The notes under the pieces were generated by a model. That model ran no database searches and was not told the origin of the DNA. It saw nothing but the letters and a program-made list of their open reading frames with translations. From positions 43,957 to 107,956 of IMG/VR virus record IMGVR_UViG_3300034107_000273: a DNA stretch of 64,000 nucleotides. One strand, given 5' to 3'. Shown one piece after another: positions 14,723-23,465 of this stretch. The position numbers and the translations under genes were made by a program. This stretch comes from a virus. How positions within the stretch are numbered: position 1 is the stretch's first letter; each line of letters opens with the position of its first letter.

Positions 14723-15122
14723 GTACTATGTTCGTAAAGTAGAGAATGTCGTAGATGGAGATACCATTGATGTTCTTATTGATTTAGGGTTTGATATTTT
14801 ATTTCAATCACGTGTTAGATTAGCTGGCATTGATACCCCTGAGTCTCGCACAAAGGATCTTAAAGAGAAGGCTTTGGGGCTTGAGTCTAAAGAATATCTA
14901 AAGAAGCATTTAAAGGATGCTAAGTCTGTTGTCATTAAGACTGAAAAAATGGATTCCTCTGAAAAGTATGGTCGCATTCTTGGCTGGGTATATATTAATG
15001 GTGACACAGAATCTCTTAATGATAAGATGATTAATGATGGATATGCTTGGGGATATATGGGTGATACTAAAGTTAAAGACTTTGATGCTCTTGAAAAAGC
15101 AAGAAAGAAGTCTGGTAAATGA
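14715..15122 (+). CDS. Staphylococcal-nuclease-like thermonuclease
   Basis: The OB-fold nuclease core is visible: VVDGDTIDVLIDLGFD, SRVRLAGIDTPE and KYGRILGWVYI carry the Asp, Arg, Glu and Arg residues of the active site. There is no signal peptide, so it acts inside the cell, perhaps on host nucleic acid. I prefer the ATG at 14715 (MYEYYV, the usual family start) to one three codons earlier. Confidence 0.85.
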   Translation: MYEYYVRKVENVVDGDTIDVLIDLGFDILFQSRVRLAGIDTPESRTKDLKEKALGLESKEYLKKHLKDAKSVVIKTEKMDSSEKYGRILGWVYINGDTESLNDKMINDGYAWGYMGDTKVKDFDALEKARKKSGK

Positions 15123-15370
15123 CACACGTACTTTACTTCACCGCTGACTGGTGTAATCCTTGTCAACGCACTAGACCAATTACAGATGAGCTTAAGCGTG
15201 AAGGAATAATTGATTTTTTATATGTTGATGTAGATACAGAGATAGAGTTATCAGAAGAGTTTGGCATTAAATCTATACCAACCTACATATTAATTGAAGA
15301 TGGCATAGAGGTTAAAAGAATGAATGGTGCAAAAACTCGTCAAGAATTCTTGGACTTCATGGATGTTTGA
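15119..15370 (+). CDS. Thioredoxin-like protein
   Basis: The redox motif WCNPC follows ADW, and SIPTYI holds the cis-proline. The length of 83 residues fits the short phage thioredoxins and glutaredoxins that can supply electrons to ribonucleotide reductase. It overlaps the nuclease gene by 4 bases. Confidence 0.88.
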   Translation: MTHVLYFTADWCNPCQRTRPITDELKREGIIDFLYVDVDTEIELSEEFGIKSIPTYILIEDGIEVKRMNGAKTRQEFLDFMDV

Positions 15371-15707
15371 TGATGATGCCATAAGTCAGATAATAGATGA
15401 CTTAATTCTTGAGGGTGGATTAGAGGTTGCAGGTATTGATCCTGATAGTGGAGAAATGTTATATTCTTTTACTCCAAAGGTTAAAGAACTAATGCCTGAA
15501 CTATATGAAGATCACTTAAATTTTGTTAATGCTGAACTTATGGTCCTGTGGGAAAAAGGGTATGTTAATATAGACTTCTTTAAAGAAGACCCATTAATCT
15601 CACTAACAAATAAGGCTCATGATCCAGACGAGGTAGCCAAGCTTTCAAAGCAGGAGAAATGGTCTCTTCAGGAGCTAAAAAGAGTTGTAAAGTCTCAAGA
15701 ATTCTGA
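15363..15707 (+). CDS. Hypothetical acidic protein, 114 aa
   Basis: The ATG at 15363 overlaps the thioredoxin stop. The protein is acidic and helical, with SFTPKVKELMPELYEDHLNFVNAELMVLW in the middle, a pattern I associate with small phage morphogenesis proteins. Function not assigned. Confidence 0.65.
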   Translation: MFDDDAISQIIDDLILEGGLEVAGIDPDSGEMLYSFTPKVKELMPELYEDHLNFVNAELMVLWEKGYVNIDFFKEDPLISLTNKAHDPDEVAKLSKQEKWSLQELKRVVKSQEF

Positions 15708-15713
15708 TATAAT
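15685..15713 (+). promoter_or_regulatory. Leaderless promoter TTGTAA-17-TATAAT
   Basis: -35 at 15685-15690 and -10 at 15708-15713. Six bases separate the -10 from the ATG at 15720. Confidence 0.8.
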
Positions 15714-15719
15714 CATTGT

Positions 15720-16778
15720 ATGCCATATCGTGTAGGTGCTAAAGGAAGTTACGGTTGCTCAGGATACCCTGCGTTAAAAGAGGGTACCAATGAAGTAATG
15801 GGCTGTCATACCTCTAGATCAGAAGCAGCAGCACAAATATATGCAATTAATCGTAGCGAAGGAAACATAGGTAAGAGTATGCCAAATCTAAAAGAAGGCG
15901 ATTACGCCATGACAGCACACGGATCTGATGAAGAGGTCCACATTGGTCAAGTAATTCATGTTATGCGTGAAGGCATGCTTGGTGTTCCTGGAGGAGAGTA
16001 CTCATTAGAAGCATCCGCAGAAAACCCAGCGGTACTAATTCAGTTATTTGAACAAGATGAAAATGGTTTATGGGAAGCAACCAACCTATATACAGGATGC
16101 ATGATGTCGCTCATGGTTGCAATTGATCCACTACCACAAGAACCAACTGAAGAAGAAGTTGCAATGGGTATGTACGATGCATCAATTGGAAAATCAGAAT
16201 GTTGCCCAGAAGATATTTCTAAGCAAGCACCTTGTTGGGATGGTTATGTACAACGTGGAATGAAGCCAGGAAAAGATGGCAAGAAAGTTCCTAACTGTGT
16301 ACCTGCTGCAAAGGCAGATGATTTATTTGAAGATGATGACACAGTTGAATATGAGACTGATACAGTTTCTAAGGCTGAAGGCTACTCGCCACCAGCAGGA
16401 GCAAGATCTGCTGCTCGCAGAGCAATTAAGTTTAAAGAAGATGGTAAGGCAACTGGTGCAGGAACTGCAGTTGGTTGGACTCGTGCAGGCCAGTTAGCAA
16501 GAGGAGAAACTATTTCTCTCAGCACTGTTAAGAGAATGTACTCATACTTCTCACGCCATGAGGTAGACAAAAAGGGCAAGGACTGGGGTAACTCAGCAAA
16601 TCCTTCTAATGGATATATCATGTGGTTAGCATGGGGTGGAGATGCAGGATTCTCTTGGTCAAGAGGAATTGTTAATCGTGAAAAAGATAAGGCTTTGTTT
16701 GCTGACTTTGGTAAAGACTACACAACATCTCAGTCATTGACGCATATATTTAAGCCAAAAGAAAATGGTAATCAATAA
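15720..16778 (+). CDS. Multi-module phage structural-type protein, 352 aa
   Basis: Three modules recur in phage structural or prohead-protease-linked proteins: an N-terminal GCSGYPALKEG..GCHTS segment, a Cys module with PCWDGYVQRGMKPGKDGKK and NCVP, and a C-terminal domain from about residue 225 (SPPAGARSAARRAIKF, VKRMYSYFSRHEVDKKG, IMWLAWGGDAG). The modules are familiar from phage genomes, but their functions are not established. Expression is leaderless. Confidence 0.65.
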   Translation: MPYRVGAKGSYGCSGYPALKEGTNEVMGCHTSRSEAAAQIYAINRSEGNIGKSMPNLKEGDYAMTAHGSDEEVHIGQVIHVMREGMLGVPGGEYSLEASAENPAVLIQLFEQDENGLWEATNLYTGCMMSLMVAIDPLPQEPTEEEVAMGMYDASIGKSECCPEDISKQAPCWDGYVQRGMKPGKDGKKVPNCVPAAKADDLFEDDDTVEYETDTVSKAEGYSPPAGARSAARRAIKFKEDGKATGAGTAVGWTRAGQLARGETISLSTVKRMYSYFSRHEVDKKGKDWGNSANPSNGYIMWLAWGGDAGFSWSRGIVNREKDKALFADFGKDYTTSQSLTHIFKPKENGNQ

Positions 16779-16909
16779 TGCCAAAAAAGAAGGCTGGATC
16801 ATTTAATGCAACACAAATTAAAGATGGAAAGGTTGTTCGTTTAAATAAAAACGGTACAATTAAATCTATTATTAGTGACTATATTGTAAAACATCCTAAG
16901 AAAGATTAA
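16778..16909 (+). CDS. Small basic protein, 43 aa
   Basis: The ATG overlaps the previous stop by one base (TAATG). The protein starts MPKKKAGSF, contains DGKVVRLNKNGTIKSII and ends KHPKKD. It is basic and may bind nucleic acid. Unknown family. Confidence 0.55.
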   Translation: MPKKKAGSFNATQIKDGKVVRLNKNGTIKSIISDYIVKHPKKD

Positions 16910-16928
16910 TCTATTTAACGGGGAGAGC

Positions 16929-17348
16929 ATGACATATATATTAGCCATTGGCTTGACATTGCTGTCTATATCCTCTATAATTATAATAGCAGTAAAAAGA
17001 AGTAAAAAGTATTTTACTAAAGTTGTATATACACAAAGTGATATACATCAAATAGTAAAAAACTTTATTCCAAAAGATCTTTTTGAAATGCCAAAACCGC
17101 TTTCTCAAGCAAGAAAGCATATACGTAATAATACAGTAAAGGTTTTGATAATAGAAGATCAGGCATATTGGGTACATAACAATATGTTTTATGTGGCTGA
17201 TACAGTTGAAGGACTAGTAAGTCCAGAAACAGTCAGGCCAGTTGATACAAACAATATGTCAAAGCGAGATATTGATAAGATGCTATTCATTTTGGATAGC
17301 TTAAAGAATGGGAATTCTGATGATAGTAGCAGTACATGGAACAACTGA
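16929..17348 (+). CDS. Membrane-anchored hypothetical protein, 139 aa
   Basis: A GGGGAGAG site precedes the ATG. Residues 4-22 form one membrane span (ILAIGLTLLSISSIIIIAV) followed by a basic stretch. A soluble domain with TVKVLIIEDQAYWVHNNMFYVAD follows. Function unknown. Confidence 0.7.
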   Translation: MTYILAIGLTLLSISSIIIIAVKRSKKYFTKVVYTQSDIHQIVKNFIPKDLFEMPKPLSQARKHIRNNTVKVLIIEDQAYWVHNNMFYVADTVEGLVSPETVRPVDTNNMSKRDIDKMLFILDSLKNGNSDDSSSTWNN

Positions 17349-17670
17349 CTTTGATGATTATCAAGTCTTTCTTCGTGCTATGGGTGTTGCTCTTTCTGGA
17401 ATGCAAGACGGAGAAAAAGAGTTTATAGTTTATTCAGCAGGTCCAGCATCTGTTAATTCTTTCGTATCTGAATTCTGTAACCTTTCTGAAAGAGGAATGA
17501 AATCTCGTGGCCGTAAGATTAAATTTATGCAGGTACCTACATGGTACATTGAAGAAAACATTAATAGTGTAAATTATCTTGTATTTCTTAGCAAGCCTAA
17601 GCAGCCTGTATCAAAACTTGTTACAACTGCTGAACAAAATAACATTGAAGTTGGAATTTTCCGATACTAA
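17320..17670 (+). CDS. Small Rossmann-like protein, 116 aa
   Basis: The start MIVAVHGTTDFDDYQVFLRAMG and the strand EFIVYSAGPASVN resemble SLOG/LOG-type nucleotide-binding folds. The later strand IKFMQVPTWYIEE fits the same alternating pattern. The fold call is tentative. It overlaps the previous gene by 29 bases. Confidence 0.6.
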   Translation: MIVAVHGTTDFDDYQVFLRAMGVALSGMQDGEKEFIVYSAGPASVNSFVSEFCNLSERGMKSRGRKIKFMQVPTWYIEENINSVNYLVFLSKPKQPVSKLVTTAEQNNIEVGIFRY

Positions 17671-17680
17671 AGGGGTAAAA

Positions 17681-17890
17681 ATGATAGTAAATAATTTAGA
17701 AACAATGGAAAAGATTGTGTCAAAGAACTACAATCTTCATTGGGATGGTTGGACAGTAGTAGAAACAAAACAGTCTGATATGGCAAAGACTGCAATTAAT
17801 GGAATTTATCGTAAAGGTAAGTGGTTCTTAGCAAAGAATTTTGTACCTGATCGTAAAGGCTGGGATATTCCAAACAGATATAAGGTATAA
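17681..17890 (+). CDS. Hypothetical protein, 69 aa
   Basis: AGGGG precedes the ATG at 17681. The protein has HWDGWTVVETKQSD and GIYRKGKWFLAKNFVPDRKGW, a compact Trp-rich beta fold common in small phage proteins. It lies 2 bases before the WhiB gene. Function unknown. Confidence 0.65.
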   Translation: MIVNNLETMEKIVSKNYNLHWDGWTVVETKQSDMAKTAINGIYRKGKWFLAKNFVPDRKGWDIPNRYKV

Positions 17891-17892
17891 AT

Positions 17893-18180
17893 ATGAAGCA
17901 ACACTTATGGAAAGATGAAGGTGCTTGCTTTGATATGGACACAAATTTATTTTTTGATAAATATGAAGACGATGAATTGATTAGACCAATAATAGATAAT
18001 CTTTGTCAATCATGTCCAGTTCAAAGAATATGTTTTGCCAATGGTGTATCTGGTAAAGAGTGGGGAATTTGGGGCGGTATTTACCTAGAAAATGGTGAAA
18101 TATCTAGAGAGTTTAGTAAACATAGAACAAAAGAAAAGTGGGGTGAAGTATGGAAATCTCTAACAATGGAGAAGAATTAA
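17893..18180 (+). CDS. WhiB-like Fe-S transcriptional regulator
   Basis: Four cysteines (GAC near residue 12, then C-x2-C and a fourth in QSCPVQRICF) are followed by the GIWGG turn, exactly the WhiB layout. WhiB proteins bind a 4Fe-4S cluster and interact with the principal sigma factor. They are restricted to Actinobacteria and their phages, and phage copies can repress host whiB genes. This is the strongest host marker in the window. Confidence 0.92.
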   Translation: MKQHLWKDEGACFDMDTNLFFDKYEDDELIRPIIDNLCQSCPVQRICFANGVSGKEWGIWGGIYLENGEISREFSKHRTKEKWGEVWKSLTMEKN

Positions 18181-18452
18181 CAAGCTTTGAAGCAATGTCT
18201 TCTATACTTGGTGAGCTTTGGATGGACTATAAGTCTGACAAATACTTCAAAGACTTTATTGAGTATAATGATATTGGATTACCAATTGCATTTTTAGTTG
18301 ATAATGAACTTGTAGAACCAACACAATTAGCTAAGCAATATGTTTATGAAACTTGGAATATATTTTTAGCAGCATTAGAAATTACAGAAGATCTTGGCTG
18401 GGAATCTCTTGAAGAGATTTTTAATTTTGTAGAAAAGAAAAATCAAAAATAA
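18150..18452 (+). CDS. Hypothetical acidic protein, 100 aa
   Basis: It overlaps the WhiB gene by 31 bases. The protein is acidic and helical (ELWMDYKSDKYFKDFIEYNDIGLP, VETWNIF-like segments), typical of small actinophage proteins. Function unknown. Confidence 0.65.
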   Translation: MEISNNGEELTSFEAMSSILGELWMDYKSDKYFKDFIEYNDIGLPIAFLVDNELVEPTQLAKQYVYETWNIFLAALEITEDLGWESLEEIFNFVEKKNQK

Positions 18453-18682
18453 TGTATACAGATACTATGCGTAGAGCAGTTCGTTCTATTACTTCTCCTA
18501 AAAATTTTGGAGTAGAGATTATTGATAATGAACATTTTTTAACTATTAAATTAAACGAATATGACTTTATTACAATGAATCATGATGAAAAAATCCAAGC
18601 ATTACAGTATGTTGTACAACTTAAAAGTGCATTAGAGATGGAAGGTGCTATAGTGTTAGTTACAAGGGAGCCTATAAAATAA
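18452..18682 (+). CDS. Hypothetical protein, 76 aa
   Basis: It overlaps its neighbours by one base at each end. An N-terminal basic helix (MRRAVRSIT) is followed by EIIDNEHFLTIKLNEYDF. No family recognised. Confidence 0.65.
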   Translation: MYTDTMRRAVRSITSPKNFGVEIIDNEHFLTIKLNEYDFITMNHDEKIQALQYVVQLKSALEMEGAIVLVTREPIK

Positions 18683-19092
18683 TGACAACTGTAGAAATAA
18701 TCTTAAGTATACTATCTGTATTTTTGTTTATTGTATCTATTAGATTAACCTTCAGAGTATATAATCTAATAAATAGAATAAGTATATTGTCTGTGGCTTA
18801 TGCTAAAATTGAATCATTAACTTCTTTAAAAGACAATAATGATATGAATAATGATGTTCATAAAGAGAACTTTATTAAATTCTTATCAGATTCTCGTGAT
18901 TGGGCATATCAATATATCAAAGATGTTCAAGACAGTTTAGAAAAGTTTGTAAACGAAGTTGAGCCAGAGATTGCATATTTTGATGAGTACGGACTTGTTG
19001 GTGATGCATACCCACATTATCACTCAATGAAAAAAATATCATCAGAGTATAAAGAATTAAAGAAGTTGTTACCAAGTGAGGAAACAAAATGA
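18682..19092 (+). CDS. Membrane-anchored helical protein, 136 aa
   Basis: Residues 4-25 form one hydrophobic segment, and the rest is a helical, charged domain (NFIKFLSDSRDWAYQYIKDVQDSLEKFV). Similar proteins occur in actinophages with no known role. Confidence 0.65.
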   Translation: MTTVEIILSILSVFLFIVSIRLTFRVYNLINRISILSVAYAKIESLTSLKDNNDMNNDVHKENFIKFLSDSRDWAYQYIKDVQDSLEKFVNEVEPEIAYFDEYGLVGDAYPHYHSMKKISSEYKELKKLLPSEETK

Positions 19093-19247
19093 AAGATATT
19101 TTATTATCAACATTAACAGGTTTTGGATGTGGTGTCGTGTTTGCTGCATTCAAATTACCAGTCCCAGCTCCACCAGTTTTTGCGGGAGTCGCAGGAATTA
19201 TTGGACTATGGATTGGTTTTACAATACTAACACGAATTATATCCTAG
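19089..19247 (+). CDS. XapX-like small membrane protein, 52 aa
   Basis: The segment FKLPVPAPPVFAGVAGIIGLWIG is the XapX-domain signature (P-x-PAPP between two membrane helices). It overlaps the preceding stop by 4 bases. A role in lysis or membrane function is possible. Confidence 0.7.
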   Translation: MKDILLSTLTGFGCGVVFAAFKLPVPAPPVFAGVAGIIGLWIGFTILTRIIS

Positions 19248-19255
19248 GAGGAAAA

Positions 19256-19558
19256 ATGAATACAACACAACTAAAGGCACTACTTGCATCATATGGACGA
19301 TCAGTTCTTGCTTCAGGTCTTGCCCTATATATGGCAGGCGTTACAGATCCAAAGGATCTATGGACAGCACTAGTTGCTGCACTAGCACCAGTTGCAATTA
19401 GAGCAATCAACCCTAACGACAAGGCTTTTGGTATCTTGCCAGATGCTAGCGCCGTAGAAGAGGCTCTGAAGGCTGCTAAGGCACCTGCAAAGGCACCTGC
19501 AAAGAAGACTGCTAACCCAAAGGTTGCAACAAGAGCAGATAAGAAAGCTCCAAAGTAA
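19256..19558 (+). CDS. Holin-like membrane protein with Ala/Lys tail, 100 aa
   Basis: The ATG at 19256 follows AGGAGG. One or two hydrophobic segments (SVLASGLALYMAGV and TALVAALAPVAIRAI) precede a soluble Ala/Lys/Pro tail (KAAKAPAKAPAKKT). The shape fits a holin, similar to actinophage small membrane proteins. Start evidence is strong because the open frame upstream lacks a ribosome-binding site. Confidence 0.65.
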   Translation: MNTTQLKALLASYGRSVLASGLALYMAGVTDPKDLWTALVAALAPVAIRAINPNDKAFGILPDASAVEEALKAAKAPAKAPAKKTANPKVATRADKKAPK

Positions 19559-19573
19559 TTAATAAAAAATAGA

Positions 19574-19605
19574 GGGGCCAGTCTAGAAATAGGCTGGCCC
19601 TTTTA
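19574..19605 (+). terminator. Intrinsic terminator at the end of the left operon
   Basis: GGGCCAG (19575-19581) pairs with CTGGCCC (19594-19600), extended by a TCT/AGG pairing, and is followed by TTTTA. Confidence 0.88.
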
Positions 19606-19609
19606 CTGC

Positions 19610-19615
19610 TATAAT
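19610..19615 (+). promoter_or_regulatory. Extended -10 (TGCTATAAT) for the glycosyltransferase
   Basis: TATAAT with TGC before it lies 8 bases before the ATG at 19624. No -35 is evident. Confidence 0.6.
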
Positions 19616-19623
19616 TAAAACAT

Positions 19624-20310
19624 ATGTCAAAAACAGCTCTCATAATGTGTACTTATATAAGGTTTGAAAACCTTAAAATGACTTTAGGATGCCTACAAAG
19701 GCAAACTAATCAAGACTTTGATTTTTATATAGTTGATAATTCTAATAGACATGATAAACTATTAGGGTATATTAAAAAATTTGGCAACGGAATTGATGTA
19801 ACTGTACATAACTACCAGAATGACTTTAAACAATTTGCTAGGTTCTTGTTAGCAAGAGAACTGGCTGAACAAGGATATGAAAAGATAATCTTTATTGATG
19901 ATGATGAGATTATTCCAGATACTTTTATACAAGAGTGTCATGATCAGTATGAAGAAAATTCTGTTAAAACATTTTGGGCTCATTTTGTAGATAGTATATA
20001 CAATAAAAAAATAAAATTAGAACATAACGAAATAGGAAACTATGCAGGAACAGGTGGTTTGATATGTCACTCAAGTTTATTTCTTAATGATGATTTTTTT
20101 GATTGCCCAGAGGATTACTGGATCATTGATGATCTTTGGTTATCTTTTTACATATTAAAACATACAAACCTTAAGATTAAAGAGCTTAAAACAAACATAC
20201 ATTTTATAAAAGACAACAAAGCAACATTTATGACTCTTGGTAACTTAAAGCAAAAATTTTCTGAAGAATTTATTATTCCAGTATCTAAGTCTTTAGGGCT
20301 AAAGATTTAA
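19624..20310 (+). CDS. GT2-family glycosyltransferase
   Basis: The GT-A fold is indicated by IMCTYIRFENL at the start, DNSNR (nucleotide-sugar site), the metal-binding IFIDDDE near residue 95 and a later DDLWLSF. The acceptor is unknown. It is convergent with the minus-strand cassette, overlapping its last gene by 12 bases. Confidence 0.83.
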   Translation: MSKTALIMCTYIRFENLKMTLGCLQRQTNQDFDFYIVDNSNRHDKLLGYIKKFGNGIDVTVHNYQNDFKQFARFLLARELAEQGYEKIIFIDDDEIIPDTFIQECHDQYEENSVKTFWAHFVDSIYNKKIKLEHNEIGNYAGTGGLICHSSLFLNDDFFDCPEDYWIIDDLWLSFYILKHTNLKIKELKTNIHFIKDNKATFMTLGNLKQKFSEEFIIPVSKSLGLKI

Positions 20311-21333
20311 TAAGTCTTGATATTTTTGATATAAAACTTCATTAGAAAAATTATTAAATCCTATATCAAAAGCCTTAGATTTAGCGGTAGAGATATCACT
20401 ATCATAGTAATGATCAATTAAACTAGCAAGCATCTTAGCATCACCCTCATATACATCAAGCATTGTACGAGTCATTAGCCTATCAGTCTTTACAGAATCT
20501 ACAAGCCATTCTTTTGGAAGTATACTGTTGTTGGGAGATACATTGGTCATAAAAACGGGTAGAGAGGCCAATAGAGCTTCGTTCATAGGCAAACACAACC
20601 CTGCATATCTTCTAGGCAAGATCATAGCGTCATAGCCCTCATATAGGCTTTCTCGTGAGTCTGGACTAGAGGTATCAATAGTCAGTCTTGGATCATCGCA
20701 GGGTATGTCCAAAGGTGTCTGACTCTTAATAACAAGTTCATAATCAGCATTAGAATATTTAAGCATTTCAACTACTGTATTTGTACCATTTCTGTCCTTT
20801 ACCGCAGCCTTTCCACCAATATGTAGTATTTTTTTATGTGTCTTAGATGTGTTAATCTTATTTGCATTAGCAAACAATTCTACTCTTGTTGGAGGGGGAA
20901 GATGAACAACCATTGATCTATCGCTAAATTTTGTTACAACATCTTCAAAGTTCCAGAGACTAGGGGAAACTAAAATATCTGGTAGTTCAACATCTGGGTT
21001 TACTAAATAATCTAAAAACTCATAGTTATATTGAAGAATAGTTTTAACTTTTCTTTTCTTAGCCATATTGACAAAAGAGCTATGATAAAAGATTTCACAA
21101 CTAATTACTACATCTAAATCATCTAAGAATTCATATACTTCTTCTCTAGAAGCCATGCCACGCTTAGTAGTTGTAACATTATATCCTGAGTACCATTCTG
21201 GATGTTGTTTATTTCCATTGAAGTGTGATGAATCAATAAGAAGGATCTTACTAGGATTAAGCATCTTAACTAATTCCATAGTTTGATTACCTAAACCAGT
21301 GTTATCAGATCTTGCGATGATTCCTAATCTCAT
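20299..21333 (-). CDS. GT4/GT-B-like glycosyltransferase
   Basis: The N-terminus MRLGIIARSDNTGLGNQT and the C-terminal donor site PRRYAGLCLPMNEALLASLPV match GT-B glycosyltransferases, with KKILHIGG at the domain junction. The E of NEALL is the usual nucleotide-sugar contact. It is the last gene of the cassette and overlaps the nucleotidyltransferase by 4 bases. Confidence 0.85.
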   Translation of the reverse strand: MRLGIIARSDNTGLGNQTMELVKMLNPSKILLIDSSHFNGNKQHPEWYSGYNVTTTKRGMASREEVYEFLDDLDVVISCEIFYHSSFVNMAKKRKVKTILQYNYEFLDYLVNPDVELPDILVSPSLWNFEDVVTKFSDRSMVVHLPPPTRVELFANANKINTSKTHKKILHIGGKAAVKDRNGTNTVVEMLKYSNADYELVIKSQTPLDIPCDDPRLTIDTSSPDSRESLYEGYDAMILPRRYAGLCLPMNEALLASLPVFMTNVSPNNSILPKEWLVDSVKTDRLMTRTMLDVYEGDAKMLASLIDHYYDSDISTAKSKAFDIGFNNFSNEVLYQKYQDLLNL

Positions 21334-21995
21334 AAGTCCATCTCTCTATAAAGCTGTCTTAATCCTTTTAGTGTTCCAATATCCATATATTTACCTCCAG
21401 GCTTTACTGCCATTATATTTCTACCGTCTAATATCCAGTCCTTGATTTGTTTTCCAGGATGCTCTAGTGTTGGATCTAAATATCTAATCATGTTTTTTCT
21501 AAACATCATAGTGCCCCACATGTCTGGATAATCACAATCTTCTACTTTATCTTCAGAGCCAATTACTTTATCTCCAGAAACTAAAACCTGTCCAACACGA
21601 CCTTTTATATCATTACTGCACTCCCAAACACCTAGAACTAAATCAGCATTTGTTTCTTTCATCATTGCTTTATAAATATTTACTGGTGAATTCAAGATAT
21701 AAGTATCTGGCATACCAACAAGAACGGTATCATTTTGCTCACCAACCATAAACTTTACGGCATCTGACATTGTTGACGGTTCACGAACAATTAACTTAAC
21801 ATTCATATCCATGTTTTGTATAATAGGAACCCATTCAGCCCTAGTTGATATACGAACTTCATCACATACTTCTAACATTTGTTCTACATGCCATTGAAGC
21901 AAAGATCTTTCATCAGATATAGGCAAACAAAACTTTGGTATACCGCCAATTCTAGATGCTTTTCCAGATGCTGGTAAAATTCCTATTGTTTGCAT
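21330..21995 (-). CDS. Sugar-1-phosphate nucleotidyltransferase
   Basis: The start ILPASGKASRIGGIPKFCLPI is the G-x-G-x-R..PK loop of NTP transferases, and VGMPDTYIL holds the metal-binding Asp. The 221 residues cover the catalytic domain without a C-terminal beta-helix. It would make an activated sugar (NDP-sugar) for the neighbouring transferases. Confidence 0.87.
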   Translation of the reverse strand: MQTIGILPASGKASRIGGIPKFCLPISDERSLLQWHVEQMLEVCDEVRISTRAEWVPIIQNMDMNVKLIVREPSTMSDAVKFMVGEQNDTVLVGMPDTYILNSPVNIYKAMMKETNADLVLGVWECSNDIKGRVGQVLVSGDKVIGSEDKVEDCDYPDMWGTMMFRKNMIRYLDPTLEHPGKQIKDWILDGRNIMAVKPGGKYMDIGTLKGLRQLYREMDL

Positions 21996-22783
21996 TAGAT
22001 TAACCCATAGTTTTTCTTTAAAGTTTCTATACTATTTACTGGCCAATAATCTAAAGATTTTGTAGGATCATTGAATGGATACTTATATTCGCCCCATCCT
22101 TCTCTTGTTCTATCTCCGCCCCACTTAGACTTAAAGTAATCATGAAGAGGTTCAATATTAATTCTTAGTCCGTCTATTGTTGCACCGCCGTCTATTTGAC
22201 ATGTTACATCAACTTCTGCAGCAGGGGCGTTTATTCTCATTACATAACTTATAGGTGTGTTAGAATGTACAAACTGACTACGCCAAGAAACTTCAACATC
22301 CGAATTAGGATTGCTCATAACTTGTTCTTCAAGTATTCTGCACCTTTGATCCCAGTCACAATCATCAAAATTGTAAGGATAAAAGTTTTCATCAAAGTAT
22401 CCAATTGCTGCAACCAGCTTTTTATTTATTCCAGCTAAATGCCATCCATGCTGTGTCCTAAACATTAGACCATTAAATCCATCAAGCATATCAACTATAT
22501 GAGAAAAAGGTTTATTAAATAACATTGAAGACGAAACAAAAAAGGTCCAGTCATGGTTCTTTTTTAATCCTATGTTCCATGCTCTTGCCAAACCAATATT
22601 CTCTGATTGATACTCTACTTGAAAGCCATATTTTTTTTCAAATACTTCACACTCTCTATTACCGCTATTATCTATAAGTAAAACATTTTTATCTCGTATA
22701 GATTCCATGCAGTTGTATATTCTTTCTGTTACTCTATAAATAGGTATACAAATTAAGTAGTCAATCTTAGTATCTGTTTCCAT
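21995..22783 (-). CDS. GT2-like glycosyltransferase, 262 aa
   Basis: Features are LICIPIYRVTERIYNCMESI, LLIDNSG, ENIGLARAWNIGL and a later YNFDDCDWDQRCR. This is the compact GT-A layout also seen in the 26.6-27.3 kb gene, so the two are probably distant paralogues. It lies between the methyltransferase and the nucleotidyltransferase with overlapping ends. Confidence 0.82.
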   Translation of the reverse strand: METDTKIDYLICIPIYRVTERIYNCMESIRDKNVLLIDNSGNRECEVFEKKYGFQVEYQSENIGLARAWNIGLKKNHDWTFFVSSSMLFNKPFSHIVDMLDGFNGLMFRTQHGWHLAGINKKLVAAIGYFDENFYPYNFDDCDWDQRCRILEEQVMSNPNSDVEVSWRSQFVHSNTPISYVMRINAPAAEVDVTCQIDGGATIDGLRINIEPLHDYFKSKWGGDRTREGWGEYKYPFNDPTKSLDYWPVNSIETLKKNYGLI

Positions 22784-23465
22784 AAATATAACCTCCTCGT
22801 TCTGGGCTGCCTAAAATTTCTAATCCAAATTGCTTAGATAGCTTTTCAACCATAATTCCAAATCTGCCGTCAAAAGATTTATCAAACTCAAGCGTAATAT
22901 ATTTAATCTTTGCAAGTGTTTCAGGTGGCGTATTAATGATAAGATCAAACTCAGCACCTTCAATGTCTATTTTTACAACATCTATTTCATCAATACCATA
23001 TAGGTCAATAAAGTCTTGAATGGTTATTGCTAAAACTTCTACAGATTCATCATTTGTTTCATTAATAATGCTGCTATTTCCGCCTTTATTGGTAATAAGA
23101 ACAGTCTTTTGTTCATGCCAGATAGCATTATTTATAACTGTAATATTTTCTGTTGGATTGTTTTTAATATTTTCTTTTAGTAATAAAAGATTGTTAGGCT
23201 CTGGTTCAACAGAGTAAACCTTTATTTTGTTATATTCATCTCTAACTTTGTTAAAGTTATCTACATATAAGCTAACGGACCCAATATTTGCTCCAATATC
23301 AAGAAAAACTGCATTGTCTTTAAATTGATACTCATGTATTCTATAAACATTTTCATTCCATGTTTCATCAATTACCTTATAGTCTAAGTTATGATCATTG
23401 CTTGGATCATCAAGAAAACTTCTAATTTCAAATGAGTAGTTTTCATTTATTGTTTTATAATTCAT
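22767..23465 (-). CDS. FkbM-family methyltransferase
   Basis: The SAM-binding motif is FLDIGANIGSVSLY with VEPEP after strand 2, and VDVVKIDIEGAE-like (DVVKIDIEGAEFD) and YITLEFD near the end are characteristic of FkbM. Such enzymes O-methylate sugars. The ATG at 23465 (MNYKT) overlaps the upstream stop. A longer frame would run into that gene. Confidence 0.87.
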   Translation of the reverse strand: MNYKTINENYSFEIRSFLDDPSNDHNLDYKVIDETWNENVYRIHEYQFKDNAVFLDIGANIGSVSLYVDNFNKVRDEYNKIKVYSVEPEPNNLLLLKENIKNNPTENITVINNAIWHEQKTVLITNKGGNSSIINETNDESVEVLAITIQDFIDLYGIDEIDVVKIDIEGAEFDLIINTPPETLAKIKYITLEFDKSFDGRFGIMVEKLSKQFGLEILGSPERGGYIYGNRY

